Notes under the pieces: generated by a model
The model's database searches: none
The model's input: only the letters and a program-made list of their open reading frames with translations
Told to the model about the DNA's origin: nothing
NCBI GenBank assembly: GCA_027491235.1
Contig: JAIXWO010000029.1
Coordinates: 1-64,000, forward strand
Origin: Sphingomonadales bacterium
GTDB taxonomy: Bacteria; Pseudomonadota; Alphaproteobacteria; Sphingomonadales; Sphingomonadaceae
Reading direction: 5' to 3'
Length of the DNA: 64,000 nucleotides
Program-made: the position numbers and the translations under genes
In this document: positions 35,542-45,045 of the stretch, piece after piece
How the letters are laid out: each line of letters opens with the position of its first letter
Numbering within the stretch: position 1 is the first letter of the stretch

Positions 35542-36135
35542 TCAATCAAACGCTTGACGACAAACGTGTTCGAGATGGGCTGCTATCAAGGCCTCACGAT
35601 CTACCCATGGAAATTCAGGGCGACTGAGGAGGAGGGCGACAAGGCCGTGCATGCTCGCCCAAGTGGACTGGGCCAACGCTGCTGTTGTCAGGTCGTCGAT
35701 GTTTCGCACGGATTTGAACAGGTCATGGAGGATGGCAAAGCAGCGCATACCGCTTTCATGAATGGCCTGCTGATCCGAGGGATGGGCTGTTGTCTTCTCG
35801 AGCATGAAGGCAATCCGATAGGCCGCGCTTTGCTCAAGGCCAAACGCCACATATTCTTGCCCCATAGAGTGCAGGCGCTGATGCGGCGTCCCGGTTGATG
35901 ACGCCGCTGCTGCCATTCGCGCACTGAGCTGTTCGAAAGCCCGTTCACTCAATTTGATGGCAATGTCGTCCCGGCTATTGAAATGCGCATAAAGGGAGGG
36001 CTGGCGGATCCCGACCGCTCTCGCAATGTCGCGCGTAGAGACGTTCTGGACGCCGTGTTCAAGAAACAGGCGCATGGCCTCATCTAAGATCTGCTCGCGC
36101 CGGTCTTCGGCTCTGGAGGTCGGTGCCACGGTCAC
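35542..36135 (-). CDS. TetR/AcrR family regulator of the RND efflux pair
   Basis: A 197-residue repressor starting at GTG behind a GGAGGG site. Its helix-turn-helix is at ~15-60 (RLFLEHGVQNVSTRDIARAV, then RQPSLYAHFNSRDDIA), and the C-terminal domain has the TetR_C/WHG-like pattern LAQSTWASMHGLVALLL. It is divergent from the adaptor/transporter pair, with two dyads in the shared region. The bet operon begins 90 bases downstream of its stop but has its own regulator. Confidence 0.9.
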   Translation of the reverse strand: MTVAPTSRAEDRREQILDEAMRLFLEHGVQNVSTRDIARAVGIRQPSLYAHFNSRDDIAIKLSERAFEQLSARMAAAASSTGTPHQRLHSMGQEYVAFGLEQSAAYRIAFMLEKTTAHPSDQQAIHESGMRCFAILHDLFKSVRNIDDLTTAALAQSTWASMHGLVALLLSRPEFPWVDREALIAAHLEHVCRQAFD

Positions 36136-36153
36136 ATTGCTTCATCCCTCCGC

Positions 36154-36186
36154 TTGACAAGGCGTGTCAACCTATCAATGATAGGT
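36154..36186. promoter_or_regulatory. Promoter and tandem operators between tetR and the RND genes
   Basis: Two adjoining 17-bp dyads occur here. TTGACA-AGGCG-TGTCAA spans 36154-36170. ACCTATC-AAT-GATAGGT, perfect 7-bp arms, spans 36170-36186. Reading rightward, TTGACA can serve as the -35 element, and AATGAT, 17 bases on, as the -10, so a repressor on the second dyad would cover the -10. The region lies 22 bases upstream of the adaptor start. Confidence 0.6.
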
Positions 36187-36207
36187 AGCGAAAGGCCACT
36201 TAAATTG

Positions 36208-37260
36208 ATGTTCCGCCGAGCTGCTCTGTCCGCCTTGCTTTTCAGCAGCTTAGTGCTCGTTGGGTGCGGCGGCGCTTCTGATGCGCCGCCCGCCGCTCAA
36301 GCGGTGCCGACCGTTCGCGTTGCCCTTGTCGCGGCGACCGCGTCTGCACAGGAAATTCAGGCAATTGGCACGGCCATGTGGCGGCAGGAAACGCCGCTTG
36401 GATTTACATCTGACGGGCAGATTGCCCGCATATTGGTCAATGAGGGTGATATCGTTCGCCGCGGGCAGCTTCTGGCAACATTAGACACAACGCCAATCGT
36501 GGCTGAACTCTCAGTCGCCCAAGCCGAAGCGCGTCGGTCTCAGTCTGAACTGAAGCGCTTGGACCATCTTTATCGTAATGGGTGGGTGACGAAGCAACGA
36601 CTTGAAGCCGCACAAGCCTCAGCCCAAGTATCAGCCGCTCAGGTGCAGGCGCGCGGCTTTGCCGTTCAGACAGCACAGGTGATTGCCCCGAGCAGCGGCG
36701 TCGTGCTGGCGCGCTTGGCCGAGCCCACGCAAGTTATCGCCAAGGGGTCGCCCGTGCTTGTCATTGGGGAGACAGACGGCGGCTATGTGATCCGGGTTCC
36801 GGTCAATGACCGTGTCGCTGCCTCTTTGACGATGGGAGAGCCTGCGCTTGTGCGGTTCGAGGCTCTGGGAGCAACGCCGCTCCAAGGTCGCATTGTAGAG
36901 ATTGGCGGCCGCGCGCGGCAGACGACCGGTACATTTGATGTTGAAATCTCACTGCCCAACGCACCCGGTCTGCGCTCCGGCATGATCGGGACTGCGATCT
37001 TAGCGATCGCGCCGCGAGGTGCGGCGCCCAGCATCACCTTACCCGCCATTGCCATTCTCTCTCCTCGGGCAGGGGAAGGATTGGTCTATGTGGTGGATGC
37101 GAGCGGCACGGCGCGTCTGCGTCAGGTGACACTCGGCAACACAAAGGATGCGGGCGTTGAGGTGCTTTCCGGCGTGAAAGCGGGTGAACGCATTGTGCTG
37201 TCCGGGTTCGATAAGATCCGCAATGGCGCGCGCGTCAATGCTGTGATGCGTACCCCGTGA
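36208..37260 (+). CDS. RND efflux periplasmic adaptor lipoprotein
   Basis: A 350-residue membrane fusion protein. I place the start at 36208 because the frame upstream runs through the operator, and from 36208 the protein begins with a lipoprotein signal (lipobox LVGC, Cys18). It has a lipoyl half (QEIQAIGTAMWRQETPLGF), a short helical hairpin (VAQAEARRSQSELKRLDHLY), the second lipoyl half (VIAPSSGVVLARLAE), a beta-barrel, and the C-terminal membrane-proximal domain ending VKAGERIVLSGFDKIRNG. The stop overlaps the GTG start of the transporter. Confidence 0.9.
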   Translation: MFRRAALSALLFSSLVLVGCGGASDAPPAAQAVPTVRVALVAATASAQEIQAIGTAMWRQETPLGFTSDGQIARILVNEGDIVRRGQLLATLDTTPIVAELSVAQAEARRSQSELKRLDHLYRNGWVTKQRLEAAQASAQVSAAQVQARGFAVQTAQVIAPSSGVVLARLAEPTQVIAKGSPVLVIGETDGGYVIRVPVNDRVAASLTMGEPALVRFEALGATPLQGRIVEIGGRARQTTGTFDVEISLPNAPGLRSGMIGTAILAIAPRGAAPSITLPAIAILSPRAGEGLVYVVDASGTARLRQVTLGNTKDAGVEVLSGVKAGERIVLSGFDKIRNGARVNAVMRTP

Positions 37261-40200
37261 ACCTCATCGCATTTGCCGTAAAGCGCTGGCAGCTTACGGC
37301 CGTCATCTTTCTGCTGTTCGCAGCCTTGGGCATTCAGTCGTTTCTAACGATTCCGCGATCAGCCGACCCGCATTTTCCAGTCCCGACGATTGTGACCGTC
37401 GTCTCTCTTCCGGGTGCGGATGCAGCTGAAGTCGAAGAGACCGTGGCCAAGCCGATTGAAGAAGCCGTTCAAGGCATCGACCGGATCAAGGAGATTCGTT
37501 CCACCAGCAACAGCGGTGTGGCTGTCATCTCGACAGAATTTGACTATGGAACCAACGCAGATCAGGCGCTGGACCGGGTTGTGCGGGACGTGAACGCCAT
37601 TCGCGGCCAGTTGCCCTCCGGGATAGGCCGTATCGAATTCCGACGCGTGCGGACGACGGAAGCTGCGGTGATCCAGCTCGCTTTGGTGAGCGATAATGCC
37701 TCTTGGCGGCGCATGGACAAGTACGCGCAGGATGTTCGCGACAGGTTAAATGTCGTGCCCGGTGTCCGGGCGACGACAATCTTTGGCTTGGCTAAACCCG
37801 AACTTCGCGTTGCGATTGACGCGGGCCGTCTGTCAGAGGCCGGCATTCCCGCGACCGCCGTGGCCAATGGCATAGCCGCAGGTGGAGCAACGATTGCGGC
37901 GGGCGCCATTAATGCGGGAGACCGTCGGTTTAATGTGGATGCAGGGGGGGCTTACCGCTCACTGGACGCCGTAAGAGGCTCGATCATTAAGGGGGAGCCA
38001 GGTCGTTTCGTTACGGTGGGGGACGTCGCCAAGGTCGAGTGGGCCGAAGCCGAGCAGCTTCATTACACGCGCTATAATGGCCAAAGAGCCATTTTCATTT
38101 CGGTCAAGCAGAAGGACGCGGTCAGTGCACCGGACCTGCGCAAGCGGCTGGCCGCTGTGGTGGAGTCGCTGAATACGTCGCTCCCCCCTGATATGAAGCT
38201 TGCCACAGCCTTTGATCAGACGCTGGATATCAAGCGGCGCCTCAACCAGTTGGCCACTGATTTTGCCATTGCGCTTGCCTTGGTTTTGATCACGCTCATT
38301 CCTTTGGGCTGGCGTGCTTCCATGGTGGTGATGGTGTCGATCCCCTTATCGCTTGCCATGGGTATCTTTGCGCTTGCCCAGCTTGGTTATACCCTCAATC
38401 AGATCAGCATTGCAGGGTTCATTATCTCCCTTGGTCTTCTGGTGGATGATTCCATCGTCGTGACGGAGAACATTGAGCGCCACATGCGGGGCGGGGAGAC
38501 GCCGACGGACGCTGCGATCACTGGCACCAAGGAGATCAGTCTCGCGGTTCTTGGTTCAACCGGCGTGTTGCTGTTTGCTTTCTTGCCGTTGGCCTTTCTT
38601 CCGGAAACTTCGGGTGATTTCGTCCGGGTATTGCCGGTCGCGGTGCTCGTTACGGTCGCCAGTTCATTAATCGTCTCACTGACGATCATTCCCTTTGTGG
38701 CCAGCCGCCTTTTGAAGAATAATCATGGTCCAGAGGGCAACAAGGTTCTGCAGTCGATTAACGGTGCCATTCATCGCTTCTATCAACCGATCCTGCACTG
38801 GGGACTGCAGAACCCAAAGTTGACCGTTTGGGGGTCACTTTCAATTTGCGTGGCGACGCTGGGCACCTTGCCATTGATTGGGACCAGTCTTTTCCCCGCC
38901 TCTGACTCGCCCTATTTTATGGTTCGGGTGGAAGCGCCTGAAGGCAGCGGCATGGCGGCCACAGACCGCGCCGTTCGCGATGTTTCACAAATCGTCTCCA
39001 CTTTCCCGGGCATCACCGGGCGGATGGACAATGTCGGGCGCGGCAATCCGCAGATTTACTACAATAATATCCCCCGCGAAGATGACACCCGCTATGGTGA
39101 AGTGTTCGTCACCATCGACAAATGGTCGCCAACGGATAGTCCGCGCCAACTGGACGAGTTGAGGCGCAAGCTGAACGCCTATCCGGATGCGAAGGTGACG
39201 GTTGTGCAGTTTGAAAACGGCCCGCCAGTTGAAGCGCCGGTTGCCATCCGTTTGAGAGGCGCGGATATACCGTCTTTGCGGGAAGCTGCGCGTCAGGTTG
39301 CATCGATCATGCAGACGACGCCTGGCCTACGGGATGTCGACAATCCGCTGGCGATCGACCGGGTCGACCTCGACATCGGCTTTGACCCCGCATCGGCGAG
39401 CCTGCTTGGTGTGACGCCGGGCGATATTCGCCGGTCGGTCCGCATTGCGCTCGCTGGCGAGAGGGCGAGCAGCTTTCGTGATCCAGAAGGGGATACCTAT
39501 CCCGTGGTCGTGCGATTGCCGATGGCCAAGGAGCAACCCATTTCAGCGCTCCAGTCCATCTATGTGTCGACGCAGGCGGGCGGAAGCGTTCCTTTAACTG
39601 AAGTGGCAACGCCGCGGTTGAAATCGGTTCCGAGCCAGATCAACCGGTACCAGCTGGAGCGGACGGTGACAGTGAAGGCCTATAATGATCGTGGCTCTCT
39701 GGCTTCAAAGTTGAACAAGGACGTCATTGCAAAGCTTGAAAGGACGAAGCTGCCCGCCGGCATCACTTGGCAGGTGGGCGGCGCCGCGGAAGTCGCGGCC
39801 CGCAATACCGCAGGTCTCGGCGGCGTCATCCTGTTTGCCCTGTTCGGTATTTTCGCTGTGCTCGTGGCGGAGTTCGGGCGCTTTCGCGAGGTCGCTGTGG
39901 TGGCGGGCGTCATCCCCCTCGGTCTGTTTGGAGGGATCGTCGCGCTCATCGTCACGGGCAACTCAGTGTCCTTCCTCGCGATCATCGGATTTGTCGCATT
40001 GATCGGTATCGAGATCAAAAACTCCATCCTGCTCGTCGATTTCACGACGCGCTTGCGTGAAGAAGGCATGGGATTGATTGAGGCGATTGAACGGGCAGGT
40101 GAAATCCGCTTCTTGCCGGTCCTTCTGACATCTGTGACCGCGATCGGTGGCCTCTTGCCCCTCGCGCTATCGGGTGCTCCGCTTTACGCGCCGCTTGCAT

Positions 40201-40307
40201 GGGTGATCATCGGCGGGCTGATCTCCTCAACCTTGCTCAGCCGCATTGTGACGCCGGTCATGTACTTGCTGATTGTGCGCCGTCATGCGGGAGAGGCGAC
40301 AGCTTAA
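37257..40307 (+). CDS. RND-family efflux permease (AcrB/MdtC-like)
   Basis: A 1016-residue inner-membrane proton antiporter with the standard 12 helices and two large periplasmic loops. Visible features are VKRWQLTAVIFLLFAALG in helix 1 and PTIVTVVSLPGADAAEVEE. In the central helices ISIAGFIISLGLLVDDSIVV carries the paired Asp residues for proton relay (DD). The second-half block is FVALIGIEIKNSILLVDF. The GTG start overlaps the adaptor stop. No outer-membrane channel gene is attached, so it presumably uses another TolC-like protein. The divergent TetR is the likely controller; substrates are unknown. Confidence 0.93.
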   Translation: MNLIAFAVKRWQLTAVIFLLFAALGIQSFLTIPRSADPHFPVPTIVTVVSLPGADAAEVEETVAKPIEEAVQGIDRIKEIRSTSNSGVAVISTEFDYGTNADQALDRVVRDVNAIRGQLPSGIGRIEFRRVRTTEAAVIQLALVSDNASWRRMDKYAQDVRDRLNVVPGVRATTIFGLAKPELRVAIDAGRLSEAGIPATAVANGIAAGGATIAAGAINAGDRRFNVDAGGAYRSLDAVRGSIIKGEPGRFVTVGDVAKVEWAEAEQLHYTRYNGQRAIFISVKQKDAVSAPDLRKRLAAVVESLNTSLPPDMKLATAFDQTLDIKRRLNQLATDFAIALALVLITLIPLGWRASMVVMVSIPLSLAMGIFALAQLGYTLNQISIAGFIISLGLLVDDSIVVTENIERHMRGGETPTDAAITGTKEISLAVLGSTGVLLFAFLPLAFLPETSGDFVRVLPVAVLVTVASSLIVSLTIIPFVASRLLKNNHGPEGNKVLQSINGAIHRFYQPILHWGLQNPKLTVWGSLSICVATLGTLPLIGTSLFPASDSPYFMVRVEAPEGSGMAATDRAVRDVSQIVSTFPGITGRMDNVGRGNPQIYYNNIPREDDTRYGEVFVTIDKWSPTDSPRQLDELRRKLNAYPDAKVTVVQFENGPPVEAPVAIRLRGADIPSLREAARQVASIMQTTPGLRDVDNPLAIDRVDLDIGFDPASASLLGVTPGDIRRSVRIALAGERASSFRDPEGDTYPVVVRLPMAKEQPISALQSIYVSTQAGGSVPLTEVATPRLKSVPSQINRYQLERTVTVKAYNDRGSLASKLNKDVIAKLERTKLPAGITWQVGGAAEVAARNTAGLGGVILFALFGIFAVLVAEFGRFREVAVVAGVIPLGLFGGIVALIVTGNSVSFLAIIGFVALIGIEIKNSILLVDFTTRLREEGMGLIEAIERAGEIRFLPVLLTSVTAIGGLLPLALSGAPLYAPLAWVIIGGLISSTLLSRIVTPVMYLLIVRRHAGEATA

Positions 40308-40339
40308 ACGCCTATCCGAAAGGCGCTTCGGTCAGGTTT

Positions 40340-41341
40340 TCAGGGCACCTCACGCCATTGCCCTTCGGCAACCGCATAAAATCTTACAAAAGCCGGGTTC
40401 TCGACGCGGCCATCCGGCAGATGGAGCCGCGACGAAAGCCCAATTCCAGTCACCTCCACGCGGGAGAGCTTTAGCGGCGCTCCCAACTGAACGGTTTCAG
40501 AAAACCCACCGCGGACCAGCCAGGCTCCGCCATCCGGCGCAGTGGCATAGATCCGGGCACTTCCGTCAGGCTCCACTGCAAGGGCCGCACTTTCATCAAC
40601 GCCCAACCCAAAGAGTGCCGGTGCTCCCGTGGGCCGCATCGTTTCCGACTTCGCTAAGAACGCAAATAATCGCCCAAGCCGATTGCGTTCCTTGAAATGC
40701 GTATCGGTTATGACACCTTTAAGCAGGGGGAAGTGGACGAAATCTGTCTCGATGGTGTTCGCAGGGCCGAGTGGGTCCGCCAAGGCTTCTGCGCTGGTGA
40801 TGCTGCCATCATCCATCGCGCCGTAAAGATATTCGCCCTGCATCGCGAGACCGGCGCTTGTTCCGGCAAGGGGCTTGCCTGCAGCCACATGCGCATCAAG
40901 CGCTTCCGCGACTGGCGTTCCTTTCCAAAACCGGACGTAACGGGCCTGATCTCCGCCGGAAATGAAGATGCCATCTGCGCGCCTCAATCTTGCGAGCATT
41001 TTTGGATTATAGGCTGCCTTGCGGTCGGAAAAGACGAATGTTTCCGCCGAAGCGATGCCGCCAATGTCCTTGTAGAGTTCATCGGCGATGCTGGTGGATT
41101 GCGAAGCGCGCAGAATGACGATGTGCCCGTGCCCCGCCTTTTCAATGAACCATTTGAGCGCGTCCACATTACGATCCCCTCCACCCATCAGGAGGAGGCC
41201 GCCCGAGACAGGCGCAGGTGTTGGTTTGGAGACATCGCCGATTAGGTAATGGCGATAGCCCCGGGCGACAGCGGCCTGTGACGTCAATGCCATCAAAAGA
41301 AGGGCGGCAAGAAGTGACGCTGTCCAACGCATTTTGATCAT
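40340..41341 (-). CDS. Exported peptidase of family S51, cyanophycinase-like
   Basis: The start at 41341 follows GGAG by 6 bases and gives 333 residues with a clear signal peptide (LLAALLLMALTSQAAVARG). The S51 core shows GGLLLMGGGDRNVDALKWF, FISGGDQARYVRFWKGTP and the nucleophile Ser in LAGTSAGLAMQGE. The HFKERNRLGRL block is a cyanophycinase hallmark, and GLGVDESAALAV follows. Cyanophycinases cut the Asp-Arg polymer cyanophycin into dipeptides, and related members cut other isoaspartyl or aspartyl peptides. Export suggests an extracytoplasmic peptide substrate. It is divergent from a TonB receptor, suggesting hydrolysis coupled to uptake. Confidence 0.85.
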   Translation of the reverse strand: MIKMRWTASLLAALLLMALTSQAAVARGYRHYLIGDVSKPTPAPVSGGLLLMGGGDRNVDALKWFIEKAGHGHIVILRASQSTSIADELYKDIGGIASAETFVFSDRKAAYNPKMLARLRRADGIFISGGDQARYVRFWKGTPVAEALDAHVAAGKPLAGTSAGLAMQGEYLYGAMDDGSITSAEALADPLGPANTIETDFVHFPLLKGVITDTHFKERNRLGRLFAFLAKSETMRPTGAPALFGLGVDESAALAVEPDGSARIYATAPDGGAWLVRGGFSETVQLGAPLKLSRVEVTGIGLSSRLHLPDGRVENPAFVRFYAVAEGQWREVP

Positions 41342-41383
41342 CCTGCACTCCGGCAGAGGAAAAGAGGCGTCAATATAACACAG

Positions 41384-41402
41384 TTGTCGAATTATTTGAC
41401 AA
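41384..41402. promoter_or_regulatory. 19-bp near-palindrome between S51 peptidase and TonB receptor
   Basis: TTGTCGAAT-T-ATTTGACAA has 9-bp arms with one mismatch. It lies 42 bases upstream of the peptidase start and 125 bases upstream of the receptor start. The form resembles GntR/FadR-type operators. No regulator gene adjoins it. Confidence 0.45.
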
Positions 41403-41527
41403 GATGATTGCATTCGACCTCAATCTACCAATAGAAATGCATCCATCGGATAGGAGTTTGGCGCCTGGAACGGCTCTGCTGCATGTGCAGCAGGCGAATG
41501 TTTGTTATGCAAAGGAAGGACCATCCA

Positions 41528-44314
41528 ATGACAGCAGCAACACAACCCAGGCTGAAATTTCTTTTAAGTTGCGGGTACTTGGCTCTTTCTCTTCCAGCGC
41601 ATGCACAAACGGCCGCATCTGACGGAACAGAGCCTCCCGCCGAGATCATCGTGACGGGCTCCCGCATTCCGACCATCAAGGATCAGGGGCCTTCACCCGT
41701 AACATCTGTGGATGCGGATACAATTCGGGCAAATGGCTATACCAGCGTTCCGGAATTACTGGCGTCGCTAACGCAGAACAGCGGCGAAACGCAGAGCCCG
41801 CAATCAGGTAGCAGTGCAGACTTTACGCCGGGTGCCCAACAAGTCGACTTGCGCGGTTTGGGTCCAAATCACACGCTCGTACTGGTCAATGGCCGCCGCA
41901 TCGCCGACTTTCCTCTCCCTTATATCGGACGAAGCAACTTCACGGATATTTCGAACATTCCGGTCAGCCTTATTGAAAAGGTTGAGATTCTGACTGGAGC
42001 TGCTTCGGCCATCTATGGGTCGGACGCGATTGCCGGGGTCGTCAATTTCCGCATGAAGGATAAGCTTGACGGCCTCACGCTGGACTACCGACATGGCCGC
42101 ACAGAACATGGTGGAGGGACATCGAACCGCTTTACCGCAACCGGTGGGTTTTCAGCCGGGCGACTGAATTTTGCCGGCGGCATCGAATATCTCGATCAGC
42201 GTCCTTTATGGGCTTATGACCGTGCGGTGCAGGACAGCACAGACGACAACCCTGTCAGCACCATCGCCCGCCGGACCTTCCTTCGGTACAGCATCGAAAA
42301 CGATACCTACATTGATCCAGGCGCTGCGACCTGTGCGTCTCTGTCCAACCTCAACCGCGGTTCCACCATCTACGCCTCACGCCCCCGCTATGGGGATTTT
42401 GACGTTGATCTCGATGATTATGGACCCGGCTATTATTGCGGCAGTAAGCGGTCCATCGGCTACGGAACGATCATTTCTGGTCGCAAAGGCTTCAACAGTT
42501 TTGGTAACTTCACTTACGAGCTGTCTGACACGGCCAAGCTGTTTACGGAGTTCCAGTTCGGGATCAGCAAAGTTCGCCTGATGTATGACGTGACCAGCTG
42601 GGCGTTTGAAAGCTCTTCCAGCAGCTCGGACAACAGCTTCTACAACGCCTTTGACGACACCATTGATGATTGGTCGCGTCAGTTTTCGCCTGAAGAAACG
42701 GGCGGCTTCGAAATGCAGCGTAGCAAGCAAACGACGATGAGCATCACGCCGGGTGTTCGTGGTTCGTTTGGTAACAGTTGGAACTATGAAGCGTCTCTCA
42801 ACTACAGCCGTTACAAGTCGGTCGTGCGTTGGCCGCAGATCGTCAACAGCAAGGCGATTGCCTTTTATCTTGGACCGCAGCTTGGGGTCGATGATGACAG
42901 CGGCTACCCGATATTCAACGCAAATCCCGCGCGTCTATATACGGCTTTGACCGAGGCTCAGTATGACAGCATCTCAGCGGATACTGTTTACAATCCGGTC
43001 AGTTGGACAAGCAACTTGCAGGCGACGCTAAGCAATGGTGAGTTGTTCCAACTGCCTGCCGGGCCGGTAGGATTTGCAGCCGTCGCCGAATATGGGAAGC
43101 AGGGATATGATCTGCGCCCAGACCCGCTGGCGCTGACAGATTATTACTATAGCTGGAAAGACAGCGACGGTTCCGGAAAGCGCAGCCACGCGGCAATTGG
43201 CGGGGAAGTTCGCGTGCCTGTTCTCAGTTTCCTGACGCTGAACGGCGCCGGGCGATACGATACCTTCGGGTTCGCCGGACGAGACGTAGGCAAATTCACT
43301 TACAACGGCGGGGTTGAACTGCGCCCGACCAACAGCCTGTTGGTTCGCGCAGCCTATGGCACCGGCTTCCGCGCACCTGACCTGCACTATGTGTTCACCG
43401 GCCCCGGCAATGTTCAAAGCAGCGTCGACGACTACTTCCTTTGTCGGACGGAAGAGCCCGATGAAGACATTGGAGATTGCAGCTATTCCGGCAGCGGCGT
43501 TGTCGTCAGCCGGTCAGGGAACCGCAATCTGAGGCCCGAGACGGGCCGGACCCTGACCGCTGGGGCCGTGTTCTCGCCGTCGCCGCGGTTCATGCTCTCG
43601 GTTGATTATTTCCGGGTCACGTTGGACAATCAGGTGGATGATCTCAGCATCGATACACTCGTGCGGGACGAGGCCGATTGCCGCATCGGACAGACCGAGA
43701 ATGGGGCGACCGTCAATATCAATTCGCCCACCTGTCAGGATGCCATTGCGCGCATCAGCCGGTTCGCCTCAGGCGGCCTTGCGGGTCAGATTTCGGCGAT
43801 CGCTGTCAATCCGATCAACATCGCCCGCGAAAAGACAAGCGGCATCGATTTTGCGTTCCGAGGCAGCCTACCGACAGGCATCGGCACCTTCACTTTGTCG
43901 CTTGGCCATAGCCATGTGCTGGACCACAGCTTCCAACAATATCCGGGTGATCCCATCATCAACAAGCTGGCGTTCGACAGCGGCTATTACCTGCCGCGCG
44001 ACAAATCTACCGGCAGCATAAGCTGGGAAGATAAGGGTCTTCAGTTGACCCTTTCCGGAACACGCCTAGGCAAGCTCCCGAACTTTGACGAGGATGCTTT
44101 TGGCAAGGCCAGCTACCTTTTCAATTCAACGCTGCAATATGATTTTACCGATCATCTGCGTGGATCGCTGACGATCCGGAACTTGCTTGACACGATGCCG
44201 GTCAAGGACCCGACCTGGTCCAGCTATCCCTATTACAATGCCAGCTGGTATGACAGCGTCGGACGCAGCTTCTTCCTGCAACTCACCTATAAACTGGGAG
44301 GTGAGAAGCTGTAA
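41528..44314 (+). CDS. TonB-dependent receptor next to the S51 peptidase
   Basis: The ATG at 41528 is seven bases after AAGGAAGGA; 928 residues. It has a signal peptide (LALSLPAHAQ), a TonB-box-like EIIVTGSRIP, a plug domain with QQVDLRGLGPNHTLVLVNGRR and VEILTGAASAIYGSDAIAGVVNF, and a 22-strand barrel ending in aromatic LQLTYKL. Several Cys pairs in the extracellular part (e.g. CRTEEPDEDIGDC) suggest disulfide-stapled loops. This 'GSRIP' receptor class is abundant in sphingomonads and often associated with peptides. Co-function with the divergent peptidase is inferred. Confidence 0.92.
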   Translation: MTAATQPRLKFLLSCGYLALSLPAHAQTAASDGTEPPAEIIVTGSRIPTIKDQGPSPVTSVDADTIRANGYTSVPELLASLTQNSGETQSPQSGSSADFTPGAQQVDLRGLGPNHTLVLVNGRRIADFPLPYIGRSNFTDISNIPVSLIEKVEILTGAASAIYGSDAIAGVVNFRMKDKLDGLTLDYRHGRTEHGGGTSNRFTATGGFSAGRLNFAGGIEYLDQRPLWAYDRAVQDSTDDNPVSTIARRTFLRYSIENDTYIDPGAATCASLSNLNRGSTIYASRPRYGDFDVDLDDYGPGYYCGSKRSIGYGTIISGRKGFNSFGNFTYELSDTAKLFTEFQFGISKVRLMYDVTSWAFESSSSSSDNSFYNAFDDTIDDWSRQFSPEETGGFEMQRSKQTTMSITPGVRGSFGNSWNYEASLNYSRYKSVVRWPQIVNSKAIAFYLGPQLGVDDDSGYPIFNANPARLYTALTEAQYDSISADTVYNPVSWTSNLQATLSNGELFQLPAGPVGFAAVAEYGKQGYDLRPDPLALTDYYYSWKDSDGSGKRSHAAIGGEVRVPVLSFLTLNGAGRYDTFGFAGRDVGKFTYNGGVELRPTNSLLVRAAYGTGFRAPDLHYVFTGPGNVQSSVDDYFLCRTEEPDEDIGDCSYSGSGVVVSRSGNRNLRPETGRTLTAGAVFSPSPRFMLSVDYFRVTLDNQVDDLSIDTLVRDEADCRIGQTENGATVNINSPTCQDAIARISRFASGGLAGQISAIAVNPINIAREKTSGIDFAFRGSLPTGIGTFTLSLGHSHVLDHSFQQYPGDPIINKLAFDSGYYLPRDKSTGSISWEDKGLQLTLSGTRLGKLPNFDEDAFGKASYLFNSTLQYDFTDHLRGSLTIRNLLDTMPVKDPTWSSYPYYNASWYDSVGRSFFLQLTYKLGGEKL

Positions 44315-44341
44315 TGTTGAGCGCCAGCTGAGTAAGCGGAA

Positions 44342-44658
44342 TTAGAGAAGATCGAGACCGGCAGCCAGAGCCTGTTCAACATCCGCATTCGCAGAGGGGA
44401 GGGCACCCCGCATATTGACGAAGCCGTGGATCATGCCCTCCGCCTCAATGTGGATCACCCGCGCGCCCTGCGTTTCTGCCAAGCGGGCATAAGCCAAGCC
44501 CTGATCGCGTTGTGGATCAAGGTCGCGACCCAGCGTGCCGCGTATTCAGTATCGTCGGCAAAAGCAGGGAAGGGATGTTCTGGGGCCAGCCGGTAAATCG
44601 ACGGCAAGAACGGGCAAAACCGTTCGATCTGCAAGTGTCGCTTAGCCGCCTGATGCAC
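44342..44658 (-). pseudogene. Remnant of an HSL-family alpha/beta hydrolase (esterase)
   Basis: On the minus strand one frame reads PSIYRLAPEHPFPAFADD, then EYAARWVAT, and breaks. The next frame continues LDPQRDQGLAYARLAETQG, ARVIHIEAEGMIHGF and VNMRGALPSAN, stopping at 44342. These are the middle and C-terminal landmarks of hormone-sensitive-lipase-type esterases, including the catalytic Asp and His. The roughly 100 residues that normally lie between, with the GDSAGG nucleophile, are gone, and so is the N-terminal HGGG part. The gene therefore has an internal deletion and a frame shift and cannot encode an active enzyme. Confidence 0.75.
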
Positions 44659-45045
44659 TCATCGTCGGCGCCTTGCGGACGGCACTCCTTGCAGGCCAGA
44701 GCGTTGTATGGGGAGCATGGCGGGAGGCGTCGGCGGTTCTGCTCAAAATGCTCGAGGAGAGGGAGTTTGCTATATCAAATGATAAGTGTTTCTAATAATT
44801 TTGATTAGAGCGGTCATTTTGAATGAGAAGTTTGCGATGCTCAGGATTTGCCAATTTTTGCCAGAAAAATCGCAACTTATTGGCCAGTGTTCAGCAATTC
44901 TTGAACGAATTAGAGGTCCGTTTCGGCCAGTGCGACGATCTTGCGCGGTCTCCTAATATGTTTAATCATCGTTCTTGAATGGGATGAAAAAGCGATTTCA
45001 ACGGCAAAAAAAGGCCGTGTGTCGCGTCACAAGGGGATTATCAAT
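44659..45045. other. Intergenic region between esterase remnant and second TonB receptor
   Basis: About 390 bases with no recognisable gene. The left part (44659-44760) may be decayed coding sequence of the esterase. The right part is more AT-rich and should hold the promoter of the TonB receptor at 45046. GGCCAGTG occurs twice (starting at 44882 and 44925), with no further symmetry. No hairpin or RNA gene is evident. Confidence 0.5.

Noticed and set aside
44823-44978. A 51-codon open frame upstream of the second TonB receptor
   Set aside because: The peptide matches nothing I recognise, has no ribosome site and lacks leader/core features of a lasso or other modified peptide.
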